From Pseudomonas guariconensis (GTDB taxonomy: Bacteria > Pseudomonadota > Gammaproteobacteria > Pseudomonadales > Pseudomonadaceae): a stretch of 64,000 nt of DNA. The position numbers and the translations under genes were made by a program. Below the pieces are notes generated by a model, which saw nothing but the letters and a program-made list of their open reading frames with translations, did no database searches and was not told where the DNA came from. Position 1 is the stretch's first letter; each line of letters begins with the position of its first letter. The stretch lies in assembly GCF_900102675.1 (NCBI RefSeq), contig NZ_FMYX01000009.1, positions 1 to 64,000 on the forward strand, given 5' to 3'. Below, one piece after another: positions 16,291-24,718 of this stretch.

Positions 16291-16640
16291 GAGATGCGCA
16301 ACTTGTCCTCGATGGTCGCGCGGATGGCTTGCAGATCCAGTGCCGACAGGGCCCGCAACTGATCGAGCAGATCCGCCTCCCAAGCAGAGGGATGCCCTTG
16401 AGGGAGGGATGCGCTGGATGTTCGGTTTTGTTGCCCGTCCCCTAGAAGCAGCCAGTCGAGGGACACCCCTTGTTTCTGCGCCAACTCCATGCACAACGCG
16501 TAAGGAATACTCCCGCGTATCTTCCAACTGCTCAAGGTTTGCGGGCTGATACTCAATGCTTTGGCAAGTTCGGCATCGGTTCTGGCGCCGGTGAGGTCCT
16601 TCATTCGATGCAATATCGCAGACAGGGAAAGTGTACTCAT
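16239..16640 (-). CDS. Phage CI-type repressor HTH protein
   Basis: A 133-residue regulator with an N-terminal HTH of the bacteriophage CI repressor family (residues 5-66: DAELAKALSISPQTLSSWK, IPYALCMELAQKQG, VSLDWLLLGDG). A short C-terminal helical part with a leucine-rich coiled stretch (LRISQLERRLEELTH) replaces the usual protease domain. It therefore cannot self-cleave in LexA fashion and probably dimerises through the coil. ATG 16640 begins the family-like MSTLSLSAILHRMKD. The upstream extension to 16715 is AT-rich and unlike the family. It lies at the start of a low-GC stretch and is likely a prophage relic, perhaps kept as a host regulator. Confidence 0.85.
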   Translation of the reverse strand: MSTLSLSAILHRMKDLTGARTDAELAKALSISPQTLSSWKIRGSIPYALCMELAQKQGVSLDWLLLGDGQQNRTSSASLPQGHPSAWEADLLDQLRALSALDLQAIRATIEDKLRISQLERRLEELTHRPVKH

Positions 16641-17062
16641 TATGAATACCAAAAAAGGACTATGTATGAGATCTGTAGGCAAAAATATGCGATAAGAATA
16701 TATTGGGAGCACCAAACAAATCGGTAACGGTATGAATGATGATCGCAGCGAAAATGCCTACATTTGCTCAGCTATATACCTACAACAACAATCAATCAAG
16801 CTTATGGACAAATCTCAGGCAAAAGATAGTCAGGCAGGACGCTTGGTTCGGCTATCGCAGGACGGAGAAAGTACTCAATACGAGTAAATGTTTCTGTAAG
16901 CCCATGAGCCGAACCCATCTGGATGGATGGGTGAAGCTCCACTCAGCGTCGGATGGTAAGTAACATGAATTTATCGAGAAGTCTTAAATCGGTGGGGGCG
17001 GACACTGACTGTGATCGTCACGGTGTCTTACACGCGGCGAGGGTACCTAAAAGGAGGTGCCT
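16641..17062. other. Low-GC intergenic stretch with possible micro-ORFs
   Basis: About 420 bases that are clearly more AT-rich than the flanks. They hold the operator/promoter region of the CI-like gene and two short frames. One is 51 codons (16732-16887, ATG after GGTAACGGT, weak ribosome site). The other is 33 codons (16965-17066), whose TGA overlaps the GTG of the Ogr-like gene. Neither matches anything I know. The position divergent from a CI gene is where a Cro-type gene would sit in a phage, but the 51-residue product shows no HTH. Confidence 0.4.
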
Positions 17063-17353
17063 GTGAGCAGCTACAAATTGGTATGCCCTCATTGCACCGG
17101 CAAAATGCGGATTCGCACCAGTGAAGGGCGTCATATCTTCCTCCGTATCGCCTACCTGCAATGCGTCAACGAGGCCTGCGGCTGGTCGGTGCGTGCCCAG
17201 TTCGAGATGACCCATGAACTCTCCCCCAGCGGTATGCCAAATCCAGATGTCCACCTGCCGAGCGCCTATGGTGAGTTGCGGCGCGCCGCCCACAACCCGG
17301 GCTGTACACGCAAGCCGGCGCGCAATGGCAAAAATACACCAAGCACAGCATGA
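17063..17353 (+). CDS. Ogr/Delta-like zinc-finger protein (phage late-gene activator family)
   Basis: A 96-residue protein whose first 65 residues match the Ogr/Delta zinc finger of P2/P4-type phages. CPHC at 8-11 and C34/C39 give the family spacing CxxC-N22-CxxxxC, followed by the diagnostic tail HELSPSGMPNPDVHLP. Ogr activates P2 late promoters by contacting RNA polymerase. GTG 17063 has a full AAGGAGG five bases upstream and is preferred to GTG 17057, which overlaps that site. No phage structural genes are present, so this is an isolated relic or a domesticated activator. It ends just before a strong bidirectional terminator. Confidence 0.88.
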   Translation: MSSYKLVCPHCTGKMRIRTSEGRHIFLRIAYLQCVNEACGWSVRAQFEMTHELSPSGMPNPDVHLPSAYGELRRAAHNPGCTRKPARNGKNTPSTA

Positions 17354-17379
17354 CACCCGCCTTCGCCTACATGGAGCAG

Positions 17380-17419
17380 AAAACAAAACACCCCGCATGT
17401 GCGGGGTGTTTTGTTTTTG
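17380..17419. terminator. Bidirectional terminator of the nuo operon and the Ogr-like gene
   Basis: AAAACAAAACACCCCGCA and TGCGGGGTGTTTTGTTTT form a long stem around a tiny TG loop, with T-runs on both strands. It lies nine bases after the nuoN stop and 26 after the convergent Ogr-like gene. Confidence 0.92.
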
Positions 17420-17427
17420 CAGATTGA

Positions 17428-18897
17428 TCAGCCGATCAATTGCAGGCCGGCTTGTTGGACCAGTTCCAACAGAGGCTGTGGGTACACGCCCAGGACGAAG
17501 GCGAGGATAGCGATGGCCAGCAGCATGACGCCGCCAGTGCGCTGTTCCCACTTCAGCGGAGCGTCGTGGCGACGCAGGTTTGGCTCTACCAAGTACAGGG
17601 TGACCATGACGCGCAGGTAGTAGTACACGCCGATGGCGCTACCGATGACCAGGGCACCGACCAGCCACCACAGGTGCGACTCGACGCCAGTGGCGATGAT
17701 GTAGAACTTGCCGATGAAGCCTGCGGTCAGCGGGATACCTGCCAACGACAGCATCATGACGGTCAGCACCGCGGTCAGGTACGGACGGCGCCAGAACAGG
17801 CCGCGATACTCGTACAGGGCATCGGCATCACGACCGGCATAGGGCGAAGACATCAAGGTGATCACGCCGAAGGCGCCCAGGCTGGTAATGACGTAGGTCA
17901 CCAGGTAAACACCCATGGCCTCCAGGGCCAGGCCCTTGCTGGCGACCAGAGCGATGACCAGGTAGCCGAAGTGGGCGATGGACGAGTAACCGAGCAGACG
18001 CTTGAGGTTGCTCTGGGTCAACGCCAGCAGGTTGCCGATCAGGATCGAGGCGACGGCGATCACGGCCAGTACGGTGCTCAGCACACCGCTGCTGGCGGCA
18101 GGGGAGAGCATGAACAGGCGAACGACCACGGCGAAGACCGCGACCTTGCTGGCAGTGGCCAGGAACGCGGCGACCGGCGCCGGAGCACCTTCGTACACGT
18201 CCGGGGTCCACAGGTGGAACGGTACCAGCGACAGCTTGAAGGCCAGGCCCACCAGCATCATGCCCAGGCCCAGTTGGGCCAGCAGGCTCGGCATGCTGGT
18301 GGCAGCCAGTGCCTTGCCGATCTGGTCGAAGGTCAGGCTGCCGGCATCGGCGTACAGCAGGGCCATGCCGAACAGCAGGAAGGCAGAGCCTGCCGCAGAA
18401 AGCACCATGTACTTGATGCCGGCTTCCAGCGAACGCTTGTTGAAGAATGCATACGCCACCAGGCCATAGACCGGTACCGACAGCAGTTCCAGGCCAATGA
18501 ACAGGCCAGCCAGGTGGTTGGCGCTGACCAGCACCAGGCCGCCCAGGGCGGACATCAGCAGCAGCAAGTACAGTTCTTCACGGTTGCCCGGGTAGCCCTT
18601 GGACCCTTCGCCCAAGTAGGCATGGGCGAGGGTGACGCAGGCCAGGGTTGCCACCAGGATGATCGCCATGTACAGGCAGGCGAACTTGTCGATGGTCACA
18701 AGCGAGGTGACCGCCAGCGGCGCGACCTTCAGCGCCGGCAGGATCGACAGCAGGGCCAGGTTCAGGCCCACGGTGGACAGCAGGAAGGTCTGCGAGTGAT
18801 TGCGCTTCCAGGCGATCGCCAGCATCACCACCACCGTCGTGACGGTGGTGATGAGCATCGGCGCCAATGCGATGAAGTGTTGAGTGGTGAATTCCAT
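17428..18897 (-). CDS. nuoN: NADH-quinone oxidoreductase subunit N
   Basis: NuoN is one of the three antiporter-like proton-pumping subunits of complex I in the inner membrane. The 489-residue product has the expected 14 membrane segments and the family stretch LSLVPFHLWTPDVYEGAPAPVAAFLATASKVA with the key Lys and Pro residues of the broken helix. It begins MEFTTQHFIALAP at 18897; an extension to 18957 runs back into nuoM. It is the last gene of the operon, eight bases after nuoM, and is followed by a strong terminator. Confidence 0.97.
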   Translation of the reverse strand: MEFTTQHFIALAPMLITTVTTVVVMLAIAWKRNHSQTFLLSTVGLNLALLSILPALKVAPLAVTSLVTIDKFACLYMAIILVATLACVTLAHAYLGEGSKGYPGNREELYLLLLMSALGGLVLVSANHLAGLFIGLELLSVPVYGLVAYAFFNKRSLEAGIKYMVLSAAGSAFLLFGMALLYADAGSLTFDQIGKALAATSMPSLLAQLGLGMMLVGLAFKLSLVPFHLWTPDVYEGAPAPVAAFLATASKVAVFAVVVRLFMLSPAASSGVLSTVLAVIAVASILIGNLLALTQSNLKRLLGYSSIAHFGYLVIALVASKGLALEAMGVYLVTYVITSLGAFGVITLMSSPYAGRDADALYEYRGLFWRRPYLTAVLTVMMLSLAGIPLTAGFIGKFYIIATGVESHLWWLVGALVIGSAIGVYYYLRVMVTLYLVEPNLRRHDAPLKWEQRTGGVMLLAIAILAFVLGVYPQPLLELVQQAGLQLIG

Positions 18898-18904
18898 AGC
18901 GCTC

Positions 18905-20437
18905 TTACCGGGCCGAAGCGAGTTGAGTGAAAGCGGAACCGATCCACTGCTGCACACCGCTCATGGTGGCGGCAGAGGTGTCCAGGAACGGCTGCGGGTA
19001 CACGCCGAGCAGGATCAGCAGGCCGGCCAGGACCAGGACCATGATCAGTTCGCGACCGTCCATGCCGGCCAGTACGGTGTCGGACTTGGCCGGACCGAAG
19101 TAGGCGCGGTGGATCATGATCAGCGAGTAGACCGAGCCAAAGACCAGGCCAGTGGTGGCGATCACGGTGATCCAGGGTACATGGACGAAGCTGCCGATCA
19201 GGATCAGGAACTCACCGACGAAGTTGCCGGTACCTGGCAGGCCCAGGGAGGCGGCGGCGAAGAACAGGCTGATGGCAGGAAGATAGGCGATGCGGTGCCA
19301 CAGGCCGCCCATTTCGCGCATGTCACGGGTATGCATGCGCTCGTACAGCTGGCCGGCCAGGATGAACAGCGCCGCGGCCGACAGACCGTGGGCCAGCATC
19401 TGGATCACCGCGCCCTGCAGTGCTTGCTGGCTGCCGGAATAGATGCCGATCAGCACGAAGCCCATGTGCGAGACGCTGGAGAAGGCCACCAGGCGCTTGA
19501 TGTCGGTTTGCGCGAAGGCCAGGAAGGCCCCGTAGAAGATACCGATCAGGCCCAGGGTCATGGCGATTGGCGCGAACTCGGCCGAAGCGTTCGGGAACAG
19601 CGGCAGGGCGAAGCGCAGCAGGCCGTAGGCCGCAGTCTTCAGCAAGATACCGGCCAGGTCCACGGAGCCTGCGGTCGGTGCCTGGGCGTGAGCGTCAGGC
19701 AGCCAGGAGTGGAACGGCACCACCGGCAGCTTCACGGCGAAGGCGATGAAGAAGCCCAGCATCAGCAGGTACTCGGTACCGGCTGGCAGTTCGGCCTTGA
19801 GCAGGTCGCTGTAGTTGAAGGTGATGACGCCGGTGCTGTTGTAGTTCACCAGTACCAGGCCAAGGATCGCCACCAGCATGATCAGGCCGCTGGCCTGGGT
19901 GAAGATGAAGAACTTGGTGGCAGCGTAGATCCGGGTCTTCTTGCCGTCGGCGGAGCTGTGACCCCAGAGCGCGATGAGGAAGTACATCGGCACCAGCATC
20001 ATTTCCCAGAAGAAGAAGAACAGGAACAGGTCCAGGGCCAGGAACACACCGACCACACCGCCCAGGATCCACATCAGGTTGAGGTGGAAGAAGCCGACGT
20101 GGCGCTGGATCTCTTTCCAGGAGCACAGGACCGAAAGCACACCCAGCAGGCCGGTGAGCAGGATCATCAGCAGCGACAGGCCATCGAGGGCCAGGTGAAT
20201 GCTGATGCCGAAGCGCTTGATCCACTCGACTTTGTATTCGAGGGTCCAAGCCGGTTCCGCGCCCGGGGCAGGGGCCAGGGTGTAGTCGCCGTTAGCCCAC
20301 AGCCACAGGCCGATGCCAAGCAGCAGGGACATGGTCAGCAGCGCGATCCAGCGGGGCAGGGTGGCGCCGAAGCGCTCACCCAGCCAGCACAGGAGGCCGC
20401 CGATGAAGGGGATCAGGATCAGCCAAGGCAGAATCAT
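18905..20437 (-). CDS. nuoM: NADH-quinone oxidoreductase subunit M
   Basis: NuoM is an antiporter-like subunit of the complex I membrane arm. The 510-residue protein starts MILPWLILIPFIGGLLCWLGE. It carries the conserved channel segment KLPVVPFHSWLPDAHAQAPTAGSVDLAGILLK and the TM5 glutamate stretch FLFFFFWEMMLVPMYFLI. AAGGAAACGA lies shortly before the ATG. It lies 40 bases after nuoL and 7 before nuoN. Confidence 0.97.
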   Translation of the reverse strand: MILPWLILIPFIGGLLCWLGERFGATLPRWIALLTMSLLLGIGLWLWANGDYTLAPAPGAEPAWTLEYKVEWIKRFGISIHLALDGLSLLMILLTGLLGVLSVLCSWKEIQRHVGFFHLNLMWILGGVVGVFLALDLFLFFFFWEMMLVPMYFLIALWGHSSADGKKTRIYAATKFFIFTQASGLIMLVAILGLVLVNYNSTGVITFNYSDLLKAELPAGTEYLLMLGFFIAFAVKLPVVPFHSWLPDAHAQAPTAGSVDLAGILLKTAAYGLLRFALPLFPNASAEFAPIAMTLGLIGIFYGAFLAFAQTDIKRLVAFSSVSHMGFVLIGIYSGSQQALQGAVIQMLAHGLSAAALFILAGQLYERMHTRDMREMGGLWHRIAYLPAISLFFAAASLGLPGTGNFVGEFLILIGSFVHVPWITVIATTGLVFGSVYSLIMIHRAYFGPAKSDTVLAGMDGRELIMVLVLAGLLILLGVYPQPFLDTSAATMSGVQQWIGSAFTQLASAR

Positions 20438-20477
20438 GACGGGTTCGTTTCCTTTCGCAAAGTCGCAAGGTTCATAG

Positions 20478-22331
20478 TCATACCGCGGCCACTACCACGG
20501 CGCCGAGTACCAGAACGGCACCTACGGCGATCGAGGCGGTGTACCAGCGCAGCTGGCCGGTTTCGGTCTTGCTCATGGCGACGTGACCGCCGCGAGCCAT
20601 CCGAGGAATCAGGCCGATGCTGCGGTCAACCGGATCCTTGCGCAGGATGTGGCTGATCAGCAGATAAGGTTTGACGAACAGCTTGTCGTAGATCCAGTCG
20701 AAGCCCCAGGCGGCGAACCACCAGGCCGACAGGACGCGACCGATGCCGCTGTTGGCGATCGCGCTGACCAGGGTGCGTTTGCCCAGGAACAGCACCGCGG
20801 CCAGCAGGATACCGGCGATGGCGATGGCGCCAGAGACGATTTCAAGCGAGTGCTGGGCTTCGCCACCTGCATGACCGACGCTCTGTGGCAGTACACCCGC
20901 CAGAGGCGGGTGGATCCAGGCGCCGACGAAGGTCGACAGCACGATCAGCACACCCAGTGGCAGCCAGTGGGAGATACCGTGGCCGGCGTGGGCTTCGGTC
21001 TTCGCTTCGCCGTGGAAGGCGATGAAGATCAGGCGGAAGGTGTACAGCGAGGTCATGAACGCACCGACCAGGCCAGCGTACAACAGGCCGGTATGGCCGC
21101 TGGCGAAGGCTTCCCAGAGGATCTCGTCCTTGGAGTAGAAGCCCGCGGTCAGGATCGGCAGGGCGGCCAGGGCGGCACCACCGACCACGAAGCTGGCGTA
21201 GGCCAGCGGCAGCTTCTTCCACAGGCCACCCATCTTGAAGATGTTCTGCTCATGGTGGCAGGCAACGATGACCGCACCGGAGGCAAGGAACAGCAGGGCC
21301 TTGAAGAAGGCGTGGGTCATCAGGTGGAAGATCGCGCCTTCCCAGGCACCGACGCCCAAGGCCAAGAACATGTAGCCGATCTGGCTCATGGTCGAGTAGG
21401 CGAGGATACGCTTGATGTCGGTCTGGACCAGCGCGGCGAAGCCGGCCAGGACCAGGGTCACGCCACCGACGATACCCACCAGGTGCAGGATGTCCGGCGC
21501 CAGAAGGAACAGGCCGTGGGTACGGGCGATCAGGTAGACGCCCGCGGTCACCATGGTTGCGGCGTGGATCAGCGCGGAGACCGGAGTCGGACCGGCCATC
21601 GCATCGGCGAGCCAGGTCTGCAGTGGCAGTTGGGCCGATTTACCGACGGCGCCGCCGAGCAGCATCAGGGTCGCCAGCACCATCCAGGTATCGCCTGCCT
21701 GGAACTTCTGCGGTGCCAGCACCAGCAGTTCCTGGACGTTCAGAGTACCCAGCTGGGCGAACAGGATGAACAGGCCGATGGCCATGAACACGTCGCCGAT
21801 ACGGGTGACGATGAAGGCCTTCAGTGCAGCGTTACCGTTGTTGCGATTACTGTAGTAGAAACCGATCAACAGGTAGGAGCACAGGCCCACACCTTCCCAG
21901 CCGAAGTAAATGAACAGCAGGTTGTCGCCCAGCACCAGGAACAACATGCTGGCGATGAACAGGTTGGTGTACGAGAAGAAGCGCGAGTAACCGGCTTCGC
22001 CACGCATGTACCAGGACGCGAACAGGTGGATCAGGAAGCCCACGCCGGTGACCACGCCGAGCATGGTGATCGACAGACCATCCACGTACAGGGTGAAGTT
22101 CGGCGCAAAGCCGTCCACCGACATCCACTGCCACAGCAGCTGGCTGTACGCACCGCCTTCAGGCGGCGCGACATTGAATTGCCAGATCACATAGGCGGCC
22201 ACGGCGGCCGACAGGCCGACGGAACCGACGCCGATCAGCGCGGACAGGTTCTCCGAGAACCGCCCGCGCGAGAACGACAGCAGCAGGAAGCCGATCAGGG
22301 GGAAGACGAAAGTCAGGAAGATAAGGTTCAT
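20478..22331 (-). CDS. nuoL: NADH-quinone oxidoreductase subunit L
   Basis: NuoL is the distal proton-pumping subunit of complex I, with 16 membrane helices and the long lateral helix. The 617-residue protein has FIYFGWEGVGLCSYLLIGFY (TM5 Glu) and QLPLQTWLADAMAGPTPVSALIHAATMVTAGVY (channel lysine and Pro region). The C-terminal part (about 480-610) carries the lateral helix and final anchor. The ATG overlaps the nuoK stop by four bases, so the two are translationally coupled. Confidence 0.97.
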   Translation of the reverse strand: MNLIFLTFVFPLIGFLLLSFSRGRFSENLSALIGVGSVGLSAAVAAYVIWQFNVAPPEGGAYSQLLWQWMSVDGFAPNFTLYVDGLSITMLGVVTGVGFLIHLFASWYMRGEAGYSRFFSYTNLFIASMLFLVLGDNLLFIYFGWEGVGLCSYLLIGFYYSNRNNGNAALKAFIVTRIGDVFMAIGLFILFAQLGTLNVQELLVLAPQKFQAGDTWMVLATLMLLGGAVGKSAQLPLQTWLADAMAGPTPVSALIHAATMVTAGVYLIARTHGLFLLAPDILHLVGIVGGVTLVLAGFAALVQTDIKRILAYSTMSQIGYMFLALGVGAWEGAIFHLMTHAFFKALLFLASGAVIVACHHEQNIFKMGGLWKKLPLAYASFVVGGAALAALPILTAGFYSKDEILWEAFASGHTGLLYAGLVGAFMTSLYTFRLIFIAFHGEAKTEAHAGHGISHWLPLGVLIVLSTFVGAWIHPPLAGVLPQSVGHAGGEAQHSLEIVSGAIAIAGILLAAVLFLGKRTLVSAIANSGIGRVLSAWWFAAWGFDWIYDKLFVKPYLLISHILRKDPVDRSIGLIPRMARGGHVAMSKTETGQLRWYTASIAVGAVLVLGAVVVAAV

Positions 22332-22636
22332 CCGCGCATCTCACTGGCAGCATCGATGTCGAGAGTGTGGAAGCGGCGATACAGCTGCAGCAGGATCGCC
22401 AGGCCAATGCTGGCCTCGGCGGCTGCCAGGCTGATCACCAGAATGAACATCACCTGACCGTCGGGTTGAACCCAACGGGCGCCGGCGACGATGAACGCCA
22501 GGGCAGCGGCGTTCATCATGACTTCCAGACTCATGAGCACGAAGAGGATGTTGCGGCGGACCATCAGGCCAACCAGACCTAAGCAGAACAGGATGCCGGC
22601 GACCGCCAGCCCATGCTCGAGAGGGATAGCACCCAT
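22328..22636 (-). CDS. nuoK: NADH-quinone oxidoreductase subunit K
   Basis: NuoK is a 102-residue complex I membrane subunit with three helices. The second and third carry the conserved buried glutamates (LMSLEVMMNAAALAFI; SLAAAEASIGLAILLQLYR). It overlaps nuoL by four bases and follows nuoJ after three. Length and motifs match the family exactly. Confidence 0.97.
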   Translation of the reverse strand: MGAIPLEHGLAVAGILFCLGLVGLMVRRNILFVLMSLEVMMNAAALAFIVAGARWVQPDGQVMFILVISLAAAEASIGLAILLQLYRRFHTLDIDAASEMRG

Positions 22637-22639
22637 GAT

Positions 22640-23140
22640 TTACTCCTTCGCCTCGTTGCGGCCCAGGTGGAAGGCGGTGACGGCCGCGGCCAGCAGCAGC
22701 ATCGAAGCCAGTTCGACCACCAGCAGGTAAGGACCGAACAGGCTGATGCCCACGGCCTTGGCGTCCACGGTAGTACCGCTGATGGCCGCGCCGCTTGGCT
22801 CGGCGAACAGCACGTACAGCAGCTCAAGCAGCAGCAGGGCGGCCAGGAACACGGGCCCTGCCCAGATACCCGGCTTGAGCCAGCCACGCTCCTGCGCGAC
22901 CGAAGCCGGCCCGAGGTTGAGCATCATCACCACGAAGACGAACAGCACCATGATGGCGCCAGCATAGGCGATTACTTCCAGGGCGCCGGCAAACGGCGCA
23001 CCCAGGGAGAAGAAGATCATCGCCACGGAGATCAGGGAAATGATCAGGTAGAGCAGGGCGTGCACGGGGTTGGTGCCGGTCACCACCCGAAGGGTGGAAA
23101 CCACGGCGATCCCGGATGCGAAGTAGAAAGCGAATTCCAT
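22640..23140 (-). CDS. nuoJ: NADH-quinone oxidoreductase subunit J
   Basis: NuoJ is a five-helix complex I membrane subunit whose third helix holds the pi-bulge region near the quinone channel. The 166-residue product shows the family opening FYFASGIAVVSTLRVVTGTNPVHALLYLIIS and the conserved GAPFAGALEVIAYAGAIMVLFVFVVMML. It lies ten bases after nuoI. Confidence 0.97.
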   Translation of the reverse strand: MEFAFYFASGIAVVSTLRVVTGTNPVHALLYLIISLISVAMIFFSLGAPFAGALEVIAYAGAIMVLFVFVVMMLNLGPASVAQERGWLKPGIWAGPVFLAALLLLELLYVLFAEPSGAAISGTTVDAKAVGISLFGPYLLVVELASMLLLAAAVTAFHLGRNEAKE

Positions 23141-23150
23141 CTTTCTGTCC

Positions 23151-23699
23151 TTATGGGAGCAAGCTCTTCACGTTGATCGGCTCGGCTTCGTTCTGTGCAG
23201 CGCCCTTAGGCTTGCCAGCGATCGCCATACCCGCAACACGGTAGAAGTTGTAGTCAGGGTTCTTGCCGGGGCCGGAGATCAGGAGGTCTTCCTTCTCGTA
23301 CACCAGGTCCTGACGCTTGAACTCGGCCATTTCGAAATCCGGAGTCAGCTGGATCGCGGTGGTCGGGCACGCTTCCTCGCACAGGCCGCAGAAGATGCAG
23401 CGCGAGAAGTTGATGCGGAAGAACTCCGGATACCAGCGGCCGTCCTCGGTCTCGGCCTTCTGCAGCGAGATGCAGCCAACCGGGCAGGCCACCGCGCAGA
23501 GGTTGCACGCCACGCAGCGCTCCTCGCCGTCGGGGTCGCGGGTCAGGACGATGCGGCCGCGGTAGCGCGGCGGCAGGTACACGGGCTCTTCGGGGTATTG
23601 CAGGGTATCGCGCTTGCGGAACCCGTGGGAGAACACCATCACCAGGCTGCGCAGCTGGGTGCCGGTGCCTTTAACGATGTCGCCGATATATTTGAACAT
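23151..23699 (-). CDS. nuoI: NADH-quinone oxidoreductase subunit I (2x[4Fe-4S])
   Basis: NuoI is the TYKY-type subunit that carries clusters N6a and N6b in the peripheral arm. The 182-residue protein has two ferredoxin motifs, CVACNLCAVACPVGC and CIFCGLCEEACPTTAI, separated by the usual 30-odd residues. An N-terminal amphipathic region (FKYIGDIVKGTGTQLRSLVM) packs against the membrane arm. It lies between nuoH (11 bases) and nuoJ. Confidence 0.97.
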   Translation of the reverse strand: MFKYIGDIVKGTGTQLRSLVMVFSHGFRKRDTLQYPEEPVYLPPRYRGRIVLTRDPDGEERCVACNLCAVACPVGCISLQKAETEDGRWYPEFFRINFSRCIFCGLCEEACPTTAIQLTPDFEMAEFKRQDLVYEKEDLLISGPGKNPDYNFYRVAGMAIAGKPKGAAQNEAEPINVKSLLP

Positions 23700-23710
23700 G
23701 GGTCAAATCC

Positions 23711-24718
23711 TCACTGGGCCGCGACGGCTGGCGTGTTGTAGAGCACGATCGCAGCGGTCACCAGCAAATTGATCAAGGTCAGCGGCAGGCAGAACTTCCA
23801 GCTGAAGTCCATCACCTGGTCATAGCGTGGGCGCGGAATCGACGCGCGCAGCAGGATGAACAGCATGATGAAGAACGCGGTCTTCAGGGCGAACCACAGG
23901 AACGGAACCTGTGGCAGCAGGCCGAATGGGCCGTGCCAGCCGCCGAAGAACAGGGTCACCAGCAGCGCCGAGATCAGGATGATGCCGATGTACTCACCGA
24001 CGAAGAACATGCCCCACTTCATGCCGGCATATTCAATGTGGTAGCCGTCAGCCAGTTCCTGTTCCGCTTCTGGCTGGTCGAACGGGTGACGGTGAGTCAC
24101 GGCGACGCCAGCGATGAAGAAGGTGCAGAAGCCGAAGAACTGCGGAATGATGAACCACAGGTTCTGTGCCTGGTAGTCGACGATGTCGCGCATGTTGAAC
24201 GAACCGACCTGAACCACCACGCCCATCAGCGCCAGGCCCAGGAACACTTCGTACGACACGGTCTGGGCCGAAGCACGCAGGCTGCCGAGCAGGGCGTACT
24301 TGTTGTTCGACGACCAGCCGGCGAACAGCACCGCATACACCGACAGACCGGCCATGGCGAAGAAGAACAGCAGACCGATGTTCAGGTCAGCCACGCCCCA
24401 GACCGGAGTGATCGGGATGACCACGAAGGCGATCAGCAGGGCGCTCATGGCCACGACTGGCGCCAGGGTGAAGATCATGCGATCGACGAAAGGCGGGTTC
24501 CAGTCTTCCTTGAAGAACATCTTCAGCATGTCGGCAGCGATCTGGAACATGCCGAACGGGCCGACACGGTTCGGACCGTAGCGGTCCTGCCACCAACCCA
24601 GCAGGCGACGCTCGACGAAGCTGAGCAGCGCGCCGCAGACCACCACCGCCAGCAGGACCACGATGGCCCGGACGACGGTGAGGATCACATCGATCACTTC
24701 GGGGGTGAACCAGCTCAT
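23711..24718 (-). CDS. nuoH: NADH-quinone oxidoreductase subunit H
   Basis: NuoH forms the quinone-binding junction between the peripheral and membrane arms. The 335-residue protein has about eight helices, the RRLLGWWQDRYGPNRVGPFG loop and the acidic EAEQELADGYHIEYAGMKWGMFFVGEY stretch, both strongly conserved. Its ATG overlaps the nuoG stop by four bases. Confidence 0.97.
   Translation of the reverse strand: MSWFTPEVIDVILTVVRAIVVLLAVVVCGALLSFVERRLLGWWQDRYGPNRVGPFGMFQIAADMLKMFFKEDWNPPFVDRMIFTLAPVVAMSALLIAFVVIPITPVWGVADLNIGLLFFFAMAGLSVYAVLFAGWSSNNKYALLGSLRASAQTVSYEVFLGLALMGVVVQVGSFNMRDIVDYQAQNLWFIIPQFFGFCTFFIAGVAVTHRHPFDQPEAEQELADGYHIEYAGMKWGMFFVGEYIGIILISALLVTLFFGGWHGPFGLLPQVPFLWFALKTAFFIMLFILLRASIPRPRYDQVMDFSWKFCLPLTLINLLVTAAIVLYNTPAVAAQ

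Noticed and set aside
15982..16527. 181-codon minus-strand frame overlapping the CI-like gene and the LuxR partner
   Set aside because: It overlaps the CI-like gene in another frame and lacks gene-like composition.
18884..22457. Two long plus-strand frames opposite nuoL and nuoM, rich in Gln, Asp and His
   Set aside because: Composition is the mirror of membrane-protein codons (Leu/Val/Ile read backwards). Not real genes.
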